From: Saccharum officinarum
Lineage: Eukaryota > Streptophyta > Magnoliopsida > Poales > Poaceae
Direction of reading: 5' to 3'
Assembly: GCA_020631735.1 (NCBI GenBank)
Contig: CM036158.1
Location: forward strand, 77,987,447-78,051,446
Length of the DNA stretch: 64,000 nt
The notes under the pieces were generated by a model, which saw only the letters and a list, made by a program, of their open reading frames with translations, made no database searches and was not told where the DNA came from. Made by a program: the position numbers and the translations under genes. Numbering within the stretch: position 1 is the first letter of the stretch; every line of letters starts with the position of its first letter. This document shows, in pieces, positions 1-13,050 of this stretch.

Positions 1-1196
1 AAAACCTTTTCTGCTCAAAAAAAACTTTTTATATATTCTGAACTTGTAGTTTTGCATGTGATACTTGGTTTTACTATTAACTATACCTAAGTCTGCTACA
101 TTTCATTTCATACTTTTTTGCGAGAATTTAATTTCATACTTCAACTCACTTTACTTTGGATTTCAACCCATAATTGTTGATTTAATAAAGGTATCTCTAG
201 TATGTCCTATATCTGGTTGTATTTTTTTATTTATGTTGTAGTCACTAAATGTTTAACATCACTTTTAAATTATTATTGCCAAGCCGTGTGTCATGCAACC
301 TGAAACATAAAACTCATATACTCTATTCTATTCATGTTTCATGGCGGTGGCCCATGTGGTAGGGCACGCGTCGACAGCTGCTTGCTGGAGGCTGTCGTCT
401 GTGGTGGCAATTTGTGCAGTGGATTGGTAACGGAGGCTAGCATTTGCTGGAGCAGGATGCTGTGCTGGTAGTGCTTTCAACCATAACTATCCCTCGCTAC
501 TTTAGATCAAGTTAGATTCACACACATGTCACACCTGTGTATATCCAGGATCCGTAGTGCTAGATTAACACAAGTACTAGCTGTTTACTATTTCACGTTT
601 GTTAATTTTCTATCTGATAACCAGTCTTGTCGGTCTAGATAAATTCTGGATGGTTTCTTTTTTTTTTTGATCATGTTGCATCTTATCAGTTGCCTGGCAC
701 CTGGACAGTTAGTATTGTTGCAGATTATCTAGTCACGTCACTTTGGACTAATATGGTGAGATGGCATGCCAATTTAATGAGGTAGGACCTATCTGAATTT
801 TTATATGGGCACCATAAAATTTGATTTTGTATTTGTGCTGTTGTAGTGATTTGAGCTCCTATCTTAAATTTGTGTTGAATTAAAGTAATCCAACATTTAT
901 CTGTAGGTTGAGAAGATAAATGGATGATCACATCAGCAGAACGCTGGACTAAATAGAAGGAAGGAGAAAGGAGGGCTGGCATTCTAAGAGGGATCCTTTA
1001 TGTTTTATATTTGACTCCCATAAGAATTTGTACTCTGAACAAAAATTGTGTCATGAATTATGTAGATGATTTTCATTGTAATGAAATAAATTCTTTTATA
1101 TGGCTGAGTGTGCTTATTTTTTGTCGAATGGTCTTGCATTTTGCGTTAAATTAATTGTACTAGCATTATCCCTATATTTGTTTTAAAAAATAAATA
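1..1196. other. Non-genic AT-rich DNA
   Basis: I see no coding region, RNA gene or complete transposon here. The short open frames are not supported by codon pattern, motifs or splice context. The sequence is AT-rich with one more GC-rich patch near 340-480. Confidence 0.5.
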
Positions 1197-1533
1197 CTTA
1201 TAATATTAATGACTTAATAGTTTATTCCTTGCAACACATATAAGTGTTGCAACAAAGTAAATCAATATGTTGCAAAAAACCATAGAAATAGTTTGTCGAT
1301 GGTTTGTACAAACGCATGTAAACGTTGCCATAACCCGTCATTATGCGTTGCAACTTTGCAACGGTTATTAGTATGTGTTACCAACACATAAATAAGTGTT
1401 GCTATAGACTCTTGCAACGCCACTTTAAGCAACGCATATTAGATGCGTTGGTATAGACCCTGCCAACACATATATGGACTTTTAGCAACGCATATTTGCG
1501 TTGCAAAAGAGGTTGTCATGTTGTAGTGTAGTG
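1197..1533. mobile_element. CACTA-like transposon terminus
   Basis: The right edge, read on the minus strand, begins CACTACACTACAACATGAC, which is the form of a CACTA terminal repeat. Inside it lie repeated GCAACGCATA-type motifs in both orientations, as expected of CACTA subterminal repeats. No transposase is visible and the opposite end was not found, so this is a terminal fragment or a very small non-autonomous copy. The left boundary is approximate. Confidence 0.5.
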
Positions 1534-3464
1534 GTCATTCTTGCATAGATCGATAGAGATATGTGACATGGGAGGATATGTAGGATGCATGGAAAGATCA
1601 TGAGCAACTATGGTTAGGGAACTGATTAGATGAAGAGATTGAGTGTCCTCTTTTTTTAGGGTAGACGTTAAGAGAAAGATCAACTTGACCTTCAAAATTT
1701 AAGGCTTTGGGAGAAGGTAGGTGTTCACTATGATGTAGGGTGAAAGGTTTTCATAGATATAAATCTAGGATGTAACTAAAGCATGCATTTAGACTTAGGT
1801 GTAAGCACATAGAGGCTTTGTGAATTGTTTGTGGATGCCACCCGATGGTATGAGCATCTCTAACTTAGGTAATTATGCTCTAGCTATGACCTTATGGATG
1901 ATCCACCAGGCACTGTTAGACGATCTAACCAAACAAGGCTGAGGTACTTGGTCTTAGTGTACCACTCTTGGATAGTCTGCCAGGTGAAGAAGATGGTCAG
2001 GTAGGACAAGGCCAAGGTGCTACAGATAGGTTGGGGCTCTATATAGAGCTGACCAACAGTCTGCCCAAGCAAGATAGGGTATTTGTGGAAGGTATGTGGC
2101 TCTAGTCCACTTGCTCGAATGGCCCCTGTGCTCAAACAAACAATCTATCAAATCAGGGCCCCATAGACTTTGATTTGATGTGCCTTTACGGATGGTCTAT
2201 GTGGACCCCAAGGATGGTTCACCAAGCCAAGGACTTGTAGGGGTGTTGTGGTAACTAGTTCTTGTGTTGTTGGACAGCCCCCAATGGCACGTAGGATGGT
2301 CCACTTGTGTAACAACAGGCTTGTCAAGCTTGGCATTCCAAGCTTGCTAAGGGGGAAGGATTTGTGGTTGCTACTGATGCTTAGTTCTACCATTAGGTTT
2401 AGGCACTAGGTTCAATCACTAAGGTCATAGATGGGCTAAACCATCCTATGATATGATTTAGGGAAAACATTGGTATTTCTTATGCTCAGGTAGATGGTTA
2501 TGTAAGTGCACAGACGTACATCATAGCACCCATTGGAAAGAATTCCATGAGGAAGGCACTTGAACACTTGTCCTAGGTGTTCACGGTTTCACGATTAGTG
2601 TAGAACTATTGCCTTCCCAAGTAGTGAGAATGGAAAAGGCATAGATGCATGGCATCTTGTGTGTGACTCCTTTGATCATGAAAGTGTCATAGACCTCTAG
2701 GAAGTCTTGGAGATGAGCGGTGGTTTCCCACAGAAGGAGTTAGGTAGCACCTAACTCCTGAAGACTAATTCTAAAGAAGAAGGTGGGCCCATGGATCCAA
2801 GGTATCACATATTTATCCGTGAGGAAAGCTTATGGCTAAGAGTATTGATCAATATGATTTCCAATGATTATATCACCATCAACTACCAAACTCTAGATGT
2901 GGGTGAAGATAAAAAGGTAGTGTGACAATGAAGAATAAAAGGGACAACTAAGATAAACTGCGTAGCTAGTGGGAAGACAACAAGCGAGTGCAAAGGTTCC
3001 TATGATCTATCATTTTACTACTTATGATCAACTCTAGTATAGAACTGTATAGATACAATAAGAAATAGTATGGTAGGGTTCAATAGCACTTTGGAGTGGG
3101 GCCCAAACAACAACGAAAAAGGAAAACAAGGGTTGATTAAAATAGACTACAAAGAGCCCTATGATTTAAGAATCGACCCAAAAATGGTGCACTACGTAGG
3201 CAAGACAGGGTTGTCACCACCTGCTACCTACTATACATCCATGAGGCAGGCCATAAAGCATACTACAGCATGTACACCATGTTTACACTACATGATACTA
3301 CTCTAATCCCATGCAAAAGATCATACTTGAGCATCGGGGTGAGGAAACCCATGCTATAAGGAACCAATTATACCAAAAAAGACTAAGATTATGACACTAT
3401 AGTCTAACTAGAGAGAAAGGCAACTACAACAATTATGTTGCACTTAAATGGGTCACAAAATTAA
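1534..3464. other. Non-genic DNA, unrecognised degenerate repeat
   Basis: No gene is supported. Between about 2190 and 2310 the motif GGATGGTCCA and variants recurs. This resembles motif arrays in decayed grass LTRs, but no LTR ends could be placed. Confidence 0.35.
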
Positions 3465-4025
3465 CACTACTACAAATAACTCATCACCACCGGCTCGTAA
3501 CCCCTCTTCACCATTGTGCTTCGCCGATGTTTGTGAAAGTGGGTAATGAAAAGTATGGTTATTACTGGCAGTAGTAAACTTCACCATCGGATCAGCGTAG
3601 GATCCAGATGATGTTGTTTCCCTCACCGCCAGTTCGGCGTTCAATCCAGTGATGATAAAGTGGACATCACCTCCGTCCTGGCTTATGATCCGGCGATGAT
3701 GAATTAGACATCACTGTCAGTCTAACATATGATCTAGTGATGATAAAGAGCTCATCACTACTGTTGGATCATTTGATCCAGTAGTGATGAAGTAATCATT
3801 ACCACCGAAGCGGCATACGATCCGGCGATGATGAAGAACTCATCACCTCCAGTGATGACAAAGAGCTCATCACTACTGTTGGGTCATTTGATCTGGTAGT
3901 GATGAAGTAATCATTACCACTAGAGTGGCATACGATTCGGCAATGATGAAGAACTCATCACCGTCGGTGCGTTGTTTGATCCAGTGGTGATGAAGATCTC
4001 ATCACTGCCAGTACTAATTGTTCTT
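3465..4025 (+). mobile_element. CACTA transposon left end with subterminal repeats
   Basis: The segment begins CACTACTACAAATAAC, a typical CACTA terminal repeat. It is followed by about 500 bp of diverged repeats built on TCATCACCACCGG and GATCCGGCGATGATGAA motifs, some in inverted orientation. This matches the subterminal transposase-binding repeats known for plant CACTA elements. The matching right terminus was not found downstream, so the element is probably truncated. The GC-rich stretch to about 4640 may be its interior, but no coding region is recognisable there. Confidence 0.6.
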
Positions 4026-4639
4026 GTGTTAACGCACAACACATAACCTCACAACATGCAACCACGCCAACTCACATGGGTTGGGGATCGGCACACACAC
4101 ACATGGGCCTAGCTCGGCCTTGAGCCCATAACATTAACGCATGACTCAGCCTTATCCTCACTCATGTGGCCAGGATCTCGTCTTTCTTCGACCTCCTCCT
4201 TCCCTCACCTCTCCTTCTCTCTCTTAATATATGGCTGCTATGGACCCTCCTCCGACAAGTCAAGCGGATCCCGTGACCTAGAGCCTCCGACAACAAGTTG
4301 AGCAGAGCCGGCAACCCTGACTAGGTTAGTGGTTAGGGTTTGGTGTATGGAGTTTAGGGTTGGGGATTTTTTTTGTTCTCCAACTATAAAGAAAAGACTC
4401 GAGAGGTTGACAGACCAGTGGTAGTGGCGATCGAGACGATGGTGGGGGCGAGTTGGCAAGAGCACCACCCACTGAGCGGTGGGAGAGGCAGATTGGACCG
4501 GTGGCAGTAGGGCATTAGCTTGAGAGAGAGGAGATAAATGTTGTGACTAGGGTTGACATTGGTTGTGGGCAGCGTGGCAGAGGCGGGACAGCGGTATGGA
4601 GGAGAAGTGTGTATGGCTTGCTAATAGCATGACCATGTG

Positions 4640-5110
4640 TGTGTGAACTACATCCAATCTTATCTTGTCTTATCTTGATAATCTAATATTAAACCACGAA
4701 TAGGTTTTTGTTCTTTTTTATTTTTTATCAATGATAAATTCTTTATCTTGATCTATTTTTTCGTCCTTGATTCATTTTCTAATATGTTTTTTGTTGTCCA
4801 TCCGTGATTCGTTTTCCTTGTACAAAGAGTTTATTTCGTCTGTGATTTGTTTTCTAGTCTGTGTTTTTATTGCTGCGCGTGATTTGTTTTCTTTTTTTCC
4901 CATTCCCTTCTTTTTTATTGTACGTCATTTTTCTTGTCTTCCACTTTGGTGTTTTTCCTGCTCCAGTTTTTATTGTCCATGCGTTTTGTCTTCCTCAAGC
5001 TTTGGTGATTTTTTTCGTTTGTTTTCTTCTTGTTCTGTTCCTGTATTTATTTTTATTATATACCATAATATCAAAATAAATAGTAAACGCACTATTACGG
5101 ACCGTTGACC
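4640..5110. repeat. T-rich degenerate tandem repeat
   Basis: Pyrimidine-rich DNA repeats a unit of roughly 45-50 bp around GTGATTCGTTTTCTA. Similar T-rich blocks occur near the 5' ends of grass Helitrons, so this could be a decayed Helitron interior, but no CTRR end was found. The open frames across it are low-complexity artefacts. Confidence 0.4.
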
Positions 5111-5548
5111 CTTTCATAAGAGATAAAGATTCCTACTACCAAGTTATTGATATGTTTATGATTAGAAACAAAACTAGCTTATTTCTTATTAAAACCTAGA
5201 TCAATCGATGATCCACCTAATCAAATAGTTTGATAGTACAAAAACTAATATTATGATATATTTACAAATAAATATTTTCTGTACTTTGTAAGGGAAAAGA
5301 ATAAATCAAGATTCTATTTAAATTTGATACAAGTTTAATATGACATTGTCATATTAGTCAATATTAACTCATATTATGAGTGTCATGGTCATCATGAAAT
5401 GAATTGGACCTCTTAAATCTTATAGAGCAGATAAAATATAAATAGATATATGTCGCATTTTTGTCATTATTTTTTATAAATATTTGGTACCTTCCTTTAT
5501 GTGCATTTAGTAGTTAATAATAAAGAGGATATATTATAATATACTAAG

Positions 5549-5708
5549 TACTCTCCCTCTTTCGAATTATAAGATGTTTTGAATTTTTAGACTCATAGTT
5601 TTTACTATACAATTAGATATATGTTATGTTTAGAAATATAATAAAAATAATATGTATATATCTAGAAAAAGTCAAAATATATCTTATTATTAAGAACCGA
5701 GGAAAGGG
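5549..5708. mobile_element. Stowaway-like MITE
   Basis: The left end CTCTCCCTCTTTCGAATTAT and the inner AAGATGTTTTGA pair with the right-hand AAATATATCTTATTATTAAG and CCGAGGAAAG. This is the layout of the Stowaway (Tc1/mariner) MITEs common in grasses, whose consensus ends are CTCCCTCCGTT and its complement. The copy is diverged. Boundaries were estimated by eye. Confidence 0.6.
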
Positions 5709-7144
5709 CTGCAGATTCTGCGTGAGACGCGGGTTGCCTCTCAGCGAAGCAAGAAAATCCTGCCGACCGTCGATGTCTCGTTATAGCTGTTCTGACTTTT
5801 GACACGTCCACATGCTGACGACGATTTGGTCTGGCCCTATCAATGATTTGCCATCATGCAGTTGGGCAACATTCGATCTCATTGGGATAGTGGATGATGA
5901 CTTGGACTCACAACGACCTCTCTCTTCAGCTCTTGGATTCTTTATGCATGCATGCATGAATAACGACCCTTCATTATTCTCTAAGTTCTGTCGATGTGTA
6001 TATAGTTTTCAAGCTATCTGCACTATTTTTTCCTATTTATTGCTACCTTTAATTTTGTTATTTTGAACAGGCTCTATATGTATATATCATAAAAAAGTTC
6101 TAGAACAAAAGTAGTAGCATTCCAGATGTACACAGTACACCTGAAAAGTAATCCTAGCGAAAAGTTTAAAAGTGATTACCAAAGGGATATTTTTGTTCTC
6201 GCTTGTGATTACACATGTATAAAATCAAAAAAAAATCATACAATCTGTTGCCGATGATATTTCTGAAATTCGTGCTGCACATAATAAACCATAGCACAGT
6301 GGGATACTAATGTTTCTGCAATATGCATTGAAATGTGCAAAAGATCAGCATTATTGTGAAAGAGTAAGCTAGCAATCATGAAACTTTCTGCGTGGTGATG
6401 AGAAAGAAAGAGACAGGTTGAAGTTATCTTGGTCATTTTGGTTATACCACCAAGGCCACGGTATTTGCATGTTTGTCTAATCCTATGGTGCCCCTCACCT
6501 CAATATATAGCTGCCTAGCTATTCCTTCCTTCCATCTGGATCTGGTTCTCTCGCTCCCACAGAAAAACCTCAGCCGACCAATGTTGTCTGAAAAAGCCAT
6601 TCCCACCGTGCTCTCCTTGTGACCAACCTACACCTAATGATGCACACATGCATATCCCTATCCAAAAGTCCAAACACAATGGACACCTCACCTTTTTTTC
6701 TGTGTGACCATGCCAATATGATCATGTACTGCCACTATCTACCATTCAACAATTTCCTTTATCTGTTCGCAAAAAAAAACAATTTCCTTTATCATTCTTG
6801 GTTGGTTTGTGGATCACTTTTTCTCTCATTATTGTGCTGGTGAGTTGGGATAGAAAAATCATTTTCTATCATGGAACTATATATGGCTGTGCGCTGTTTG
6901 CGTCATATGAGATCGACGCCAAGCTATATATGATCAAATGGGACAAGTAGATAACTTAAAATTATACTGTGTGGATGATAACAATATGTGTCAACCTCGG
7001 GTTCATTCCAAACGTAGATTGTCAGGTTATTTGTTCTAAGTTGAACATTATTTACAAGTAATATGGTTGGTGTTAATAGATTGGTCATAAATAATTGAAA
7101 TATTACACCTTTTATGGGAATTGCTGGTCAAGTTCAATCCTGTT
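5709..7144. other. Non-genic DNA left of element A
   Basis: No gene is supported. The last ~130 bases, joined to 18876-18925 beyond element A, resemble a Stowaway-type MITE interrupted by the retrotransposon. The joined DNA ends in GAAGGGAGTA. The target duplication CTGTT occupies 7140-7144. Confidence 0.45.
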
Positions 7145-9978
7145 TGTCACACCCATTTTTAAGCACAAAAATAGGATGCATAAAAGACTCATGTGCGCCC
7201 CAGGAAACAGTCGCACACATAAGTTGACAAATTACAAAGTATCATCACAGTGCTTATTACATAACGAATAAATATTTAAGACATAGTCTTGAACGATAGG
7301 TAATAATAACTAATAGTAATTCTTCAGCGGAAACTCCACACAGGGACACGGTTGATTGGTTGACACCAAGACTAGTACTCATTCCGATAATCTTCCTCTA
7401 TATCTTCATCTGTTATGGTGGAAATAGCAAGGGTGAGTCCATGTCGAACTCAACAAATATAACACAGGGTTCATGAGGCTCAAAAAGGCTAGACATTGTT
7501 TAACTGCGTTTAGCTTTTAATCATATATTTGCAATTGAGTAGCATCAAGATAAACCACTTCCCATTAAAGAACCAATGATCAATTGTAATAAGGATAATG
7601 AATAGCATTAACATGAGCATAATAATAACCAACAATAATTAAGCATGATATAACAGTTATGATCAACCATTCCATAAGAATCCCCAAGGCCGCTCGTATC
7701 CGTGAGCACGGCTAGTATACCAGTTTTTAACTCTGCGCAGAGGTGTACACTTTCACTGTGAGTCATGATTTCCAAATGAGTGGGGAGATCAAGCCCAAAC
7801 ACCCGAGAACCATATAAAGCCACTCAAAAGTTCGTCTAACAAGTTAGGGCCATTAGATTCACTCGGCAGGCAGATGTAGAACCCCCCTTCCCTGTGGCAC
7901 AACAACCGCAGCCTATACACACTAGGCCAGGGGCTCGCACTACACCCAACGTGGCAAGCCATTCTTATGCCATTTAAGGTAACCTCTAACAAGCTAGAAA
8001 AGGTCTCTTGAACAACTAAAGCCAGAGCCATATAGCCCTCACAGCTGTATTGTATATCCCGGTTATCACTTACAGATAAGTCCTTAAGGAGAGAAACCAG
8101 AGCATCAAAATAATACACATGCTCTAGCCCCCTTTTAACAGTAATAAAATCATCTTAATAGTTGATTGCTTAATCCATTAATCAAATTACAAGATCATTG
8201 TTCTTAGTTTAAGCACTAGCAGTAGCTACCCATATGCAATCCCAAGGTTGACAAGGAATCAAGATAACAATCACTAAGTTATAATCTCTAAGGTTGTCAA
8301 GGTAAGCACATGCATATGTATGACAATTCAATGTATAGGTAACAAGGATAGTCCTGTGTTATACTTGCCTTGATCAAAGCTTTCCTGATGATACTGCTGG
8401 TCTGGCTCAAAGTAATACTCCGAATCGTCCAAATACTGCTCACCTTCTATACTCGATCATCAATCAACAACACACATGCATCCAATCAAACAAACACGAA
8501 GCAAACAAAGAGATACAATTAGAACAGTACACCAACAGTAGCAAAACAGTAATAAAAATTTATAAAACTCTTCTACACGTTTCTACGATCACACAGACGC
8601 AAAGATCACCAAATTAGGAGTTAAAACGTGAAAGTTATGAATTTTCTAAGATTTCCTATAGATAAATAAATACTTTAATATAAACTCGAAAATTAAATTT
8701 CCCAAACCTACTGTACAACTATACCAACATGTAGAGCTCGCAAATACGAACCTAACGCAACTTGAACGGATCAAATCAGAGTTAAAACAAAGATTTTATG
8801 ACCAAAACAATTTTAGTGGCAAAACTGTAAATATCCGAAAACGTATTTTTGATTTACCGAGAGAGAATACACTTTCAAAACACGAAAACGTTTTCAGGGT
8901 TTACGCTAAAGGACGGCGGGTTCTATTAAGAAAAAGTCCAGGGACTCTTTAGAAAGATTACCCCGCGAAGGGGTATCTTCTAATCTCGGCCGTCGATTCA
9001 AAATCTAACGGTTGACATCGTTTCCTAGTCTTCACAGAGAGAAGCTCGGCCTTCTTCTCCAAGTCCGGCCGACGGCCTCCATGGCCGGCCACCCAAGCTC
9101 GCCGGAGACATTCGGTTTTCCCGTTTCCGATCACCGTTCTCTCCGCAACCAACACCAACCGAACGAGGAACTCAATGTGAATCCATCTATGCGGTACAAG
9201 CTAGCTACGATGGATTGAAAACGACACGCGATGTGAGGAGGGCGGCGGCGCCATTGCCGACTCGTTAGTGACCTTCAAAAGCATGATTCAAAACATCTAC
9301 ACCCAAAAGAAAAACATGGGAAGGTAGAGAAGAAGATTGTAGACTCACCAACGCGAAGAACACGGCCTCAAATCCACCCGCGAGCTCCACCTACAAGCCA
9401 CCGAAATCTCCAACTCCCCCCAATCCCTAGTGCTCGGTTTCACGTGGTTGACTAGGGTTTTAGATGGAAAACGGAAAGAGGAGAACCCCGGCTACCCTTT
9501 TGTAACTTCACCTCATCGATTTCGGGTAAGATATCAAGGATTCGAGATTCGATTCGGTTGAAGCTTTGTGTTCGTGTCCGTCCCGGTTACGACGAAGGTA
9601 GAAGATGCGGCTGCCACCTGGGGCCCACCCGTCAATGGCTGAAGGAGGATGAGGCGCGCTGCTTTGGCTTCCTAGGCCAGCCCACCGATGCGAGAGAGGG
9701 AGCACCAGCGGCCCGCTTCCGCAGCCCAGCGCGGGGAGAGAAGAAACAGGCCGGCCGGTTAACCGGGCCACCAGCAGGTAAGTATTTTTTTTTTCTATTT
9801 GTTTTTCAAAACCTTTTTCAAAGAGAATTTCTAATCCAAATCAAATAAAATAAATTCCACATCACAAAATAAAATAAATGCAACAGCATGAATGCAACAC
9901 CAAAAATTCTTTTTAAAATTTTAATTCCCTTTCTCTAAATTATTTAAAATTTATTACTCCTAAAATTTGGGTGTTACA
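7145..9978 (-). repeat. Element A 3' LTR
   Basis: This is the downstream LTR in element orientation, 2834 bp. It matches 16038-18870 almost base for base, with single substitutions and one T-run length difference near 9780. Its inner border abuts the polypurine tract. Confidence 0.93.
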
Positions 9979-9994
9979 AATTCTACCCCCCTTA
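9979..9994 (-). promoter_or_regulatory. Polypurine tract, element A
   Basis: On the minus strand this reads TAAGGGGGGTAGAATT right against the 3' LTR. It is the expected primer for plus-strand DNA synthesis. Element B has the same tract at 31438-31452. Confidence 0.85.
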
Positions 9995-10023
9995 AAAGAA
10001 TCTCGTCCTCGTGATTGGACTGC

Positions 10024-13000
10024 TTACTCAAACAACTGCGGATATGATTTCCTCAATTCATCCTCTCTTTCCCAAGTTGCCTCTGCCTCTGAATATCGAT
10101 TCCACTGCACCTTGCACATCTTAACAATCCGACTTCGAGTAACTCTCTCAGCAGTCTCTAAAATCTTAATCGGAAACTCTTCATATGTAAGATCCTCCTT
10201 AACAGTCAACTCTTCTAAAGGTATCTGCTCCTCAGGCACCCGTAAACACTTCTTAAGTTGTGAAACATGAAACACATCATGCACTCCAGATAAATTCTCA
10301 GGCAACTCTAATTGATAAGCAACTTCCCCACGTCTAGTAATAACTTTAAATGGTCCAACATACCTTGGTGCTAGTTTACCTTTCATGTTAAACCTCTTCA
10401 CACTTTTCATAGGTGACACCTTCAAATAGACATAATCACCTACCTCAAAAACTAAATCTCTTCTTCTATTGTCAGCATAACTCTTCTGACGAGACTGTGC
10501 TACTCTCAAATTCTCACGAATCACTCGCACTTGATTTTCTGCGTTTCTAAGAACATCTGTACCAAACACTTGAGATTCACCTGTCTGATCCCAAAACAAT
10601 GGAGTTCTACACTTATGTCCATACAAAGCTTTAAATGGTGCCATCTTAAGACTCTGTTGATAACTGTTATTGTAAGAGAATTCTGCATAAGGCAAACTCT
10701 TATCCCAACTAGTTCCATATTGCAATGCACAAGCTCTCAACATATCCTCTAATACCTGGTTGGTCCTTTCAGTCTGTCCATCTGTCTGTGGATGATATGC
10801 TGTACTAAAATTCAATTTTGTTCCCAATGATTCATGCACAGCTTTCCAAAAATGCGACGTAAACTGCGATCCTCGATCAGATACAATCTTCTTTGGTACT
10901 CCATGCAAACAGACTATTCTCTCCATATACAACTCTGCCAATTTTGGTCCATGGTAAGTAGTCTTAACTGGTATAAAATGAGCAACTTTAGTTAACCGAT
11001 CTACTATCACCCAAATAGAATCATAACCTCTCTGAGTACGCGGTAACCCTACTATAAAATCCATACCAACTTCCTCCCACTTCCATTCAGGAATCTTCAT
11101 TGGTTGCAACAATCCAGCAGGTCTCTGATGCTCTGCTTTCACCCTCTGACAAGTGTCACACAATGCCACATACTCAGCCACATCTCGCTTTAATCCAACC
11201 CACCAATATTTCTGTTTAAGATCCAAATACATCTTAGTACTACCAGGATGAATAGAATAAGCTGACTCATGAGCTTCACGAAGAATTGCCTGTCTAACAG
11301 TTTGATCCTCAGGTACACACAGCCTCTTTCCAAACCACAAAATTCCATTATCATCCATCCAAAAGCCTGGTGACTTACCAATCACTATATCTTCCGCTAT
11401 CTTCTTTAGTTTCTCATCCTTCAACTGACCCTTGTAGATTTCTTGCTCTAAGGTAGGCTCTATCACTAATTCCATTGTATTAGTAACAATGCCCAAATTC
11501 AAATATTCAAATTCAGCACATAACTCCCTAGTCATAGACAACGTCCGTATCTCATTGGCATAACTTTTCCTACTAAGAGCATCAGCTACTACATTAGCCT
11601 TACCAGGATGATAGTGTATCTCAATATCATAATCCTTAATCAACTCTAACCATCTGTGTTGCCTCAAATTCAGATCTGACTGAGTGAAAATATACTTCAA
11701 ACTCTTATGATCAGTGTATATATCACTCTTATGTCCAATCAAATAATGTCTCCAAATCTTTAAAGCATGAACTACAGCTGCTAACTCCAAATCATGTGTA
11801 GGATAATTCAACTCATGCTTTCTCAACTGCCTAGATGCATAAGCCACAACTCTGCCTTCTTGCATAAGAACACATCCCAAACCTTGACGAGAAGCATCAC
11901 AATAAATAGAAAACTTCTTACTCAAATCTGGCAAAACCAAAACAGGCGTTGTAGTCAACCTCTTCTTCAATTCCTCAAAACTAGCTTGACATTTATCTGA
12001 CCACACAAACTTGGCATTCTTCTCTAACAGAGATGTCATAGGTTTAGCAAGTTTAGAAAACCCTTCAATGAACCGTCTGTAATATCCAGCTAATCCCAAG
12101 AAACTACGAATCTCGCTAACATCAATAGGTGGTTTCCAATTTAATATATCCTTTACTTTACCGGGATCCACTGATATCCCTCCATTAGAAACAATATGAC
12201 CAAGGAAAGAAACTTCCTTCAACCAAAATTCATATTTACTTCGCTTCGCATACAGTTTATGCTCTCTAAGTTTCTGCAATACCAACCTCAAATGTTCAGC
12301 ATGCTCTTTCTCTGTCTTGGAAAATACCAGTATATCATCAATAAATACCACAACAAACTTATCCAAATATTCCATAAACACCTTATTCATCATGTACATA
12401 AAGTATGCAGGTGCATTGGTCAATCCAAATGACATAACAGTATACTCATACAATCCATACCTTGTAGTAAAAGCTGTCTTTGGAATATCAGAAACACGAA
12501 TCTTCAACTGATGATAACCAGAACGTAAATCAATCTTAGAGAACACACAAGCACCTCTCAACTGATCAAACAAGTCATCAATCCTGGGCAAAGGGTACTT
12601 ATTCTTGATAGTTACCTCATTTAGTGACCGGTAATCAACACACATCCTTTGACCGCCATCTTTCTTATCAACAAAAATAACTGGTGCTCTCCAAGGTGAT
12701 GAACTAGGTCTAATAAAACCTTTATCTTGTAATTCTTTAATTTGTTTCTTAAGTTCTTCTAATTCATCTACTCCCATCCTATATGGTCGTTTGGCTATAG
12801 GTGCAGTTCCAGGAAGTAATTCAATAAGAAATTCAATGTCTCTGTCAGGTGGCATACCTGGCAATTCATCAGGGAAGACATCCGGAAATTCCTCAATCAC
12901 TGAATTCTCCTTAATAGTATCTTCAAGCTGATTCACCACAGCGGTTGGTTGCTTCTGCACTGCTACATCCACATTGATTTTATCTCCATTAGGTGCAGTC

Positions 13001-13050
13001 ACAACTACCACTTTCTGCTGACACTGAATCTCCACCTGATTTTGCTTCAT
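10024..13050 (-). CDS. Pol: RT, RNase H, integrase, chromodomain (element A)
   Basis: This 1008-codon frame directly follows the TAG at 13051-13053 and is in the same frame as gag-PR. The first ~40 residues are the tail of the protease region. Reverse transcriptase motifs follow: [32 protein letters not shown] and FIDD (the usual YXDD region). RNase H shows [22 protein letters not shown] and VADALSRK. Integrase has its HHCC region ([11 protein letters not shown]) and the catalytic residues in [18 protein letters not shown] and [12 protein letters not shown]. The C-terminal ~55 residues, including [17 protein letters not shown], form a chromodomain, which in chromoviruses guides insertion to marked chromatin. 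The frame is otherwise uninterrupted. Because of the upstream stop it would not be made as a fusion unless the stop is read through; its first ATG follows the stop directly. Confidence 0.92.
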   Translation of the reverse strand: MKQNQVEIQCQQKVVVVTAPNGDKINVDVAVQKQPTAVVNQLEDTIKENSVIEEFPDVFPDELPGMPPDRDIEFLIELLPGTAPIAKRPYRMGVDELEELKKQIKELQDKGFIRPSSSPWRAPVIFVDKKDGGQRMCVDYRSLNEVTIKNKYPLPRIDDLFDQLRGACVFSKIDLRSGYHQLKIRVSDIPKTAFTTRYGLYEYTVMSFGLTNAPAYFMYMMNKVFMEYLDKFVVVFIDDILVFSKTEKEHAEHLRLVLQKLREHKLYAKRSKYEFWLKEVSFLGHIVSNGGISVDPGKVKDILNWKPPIDVSEIRSFLGLAGYYRRFIEGFSKLAKPMTSLLEKNAKFVWSDKCQASFEELKKRLTTTPVLVLPDLSKKFSIYCDASRQGLGCVLMQEGRVVAYASRQLRKHELNYPTHDLELAAVVHALKIWRHYLIGHKSDIYTDHKSLKYIFTQSDLNLRQHRWLELIKDYDIEIHYHPGKANVVADALSRKSYANEIRTLSMTRELCAEFEYLNLGIVTNTMELVIEPTLEQEIYKGQLKDEKLKKIAEDIVIGKSPGFWMDDNGILWFGKRLCVPEDQTVRQAILREAHESAYSIHPGSTKMYLDLKQKYWWVGLKRDVAEYVALCDTCQRVKAEHQRPAGLLQPMKIPEWKWEEVGMDFIVGLPRTQRGYDSIWVIVDRLTKVAHFIPVKTTYHGPKLAELYMERIVCLHGVPKKIVSDRGSQFTSHFWKAVHESLGTKLNFSTAYHPQTDGQTERTNQVLEDMLRACALQYGTSWDKSLPYAEFSYNNSYQQSLKMAPFKALYGHKCRTPLFWDQTGESQVFGTDVLRNAENQVRVIRENLRVAQSRQKSYADNRRRDLVFEVGDYVYLKVSPMKSVKRFNMKGKLAPRYVGPFKVITRRGEVAYQLELPENLSGVHDVFHVSQLKKCLRVPEEQIPLEELTVKEDLTYEEFPIKILETAERVTRSRIVKMCKVQWNRYSEAEATWEREDELRKSYPQLFE

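Noticed and set aside
3465..4025. Repeated TCATCACC motifs considered as a satellite array
   Set aside because: They are irregular, occur in both orientations and follow a CACTA terminus, so subterminal repeats fit better.
4767..5108. Hydrophobic open frame resembling a membrane protein
   Set aside because: T-rich repeated DNA gives Phe/Leu/Ser in any frame; no splice or start context supports it.
7608..8118. Two small minus-strand frames (71 and 109 residues)
   Set aside because: They recur almost unchanged at 16501-17011 because both places are LTRs of element A; LTRs do not normally encode proteins.
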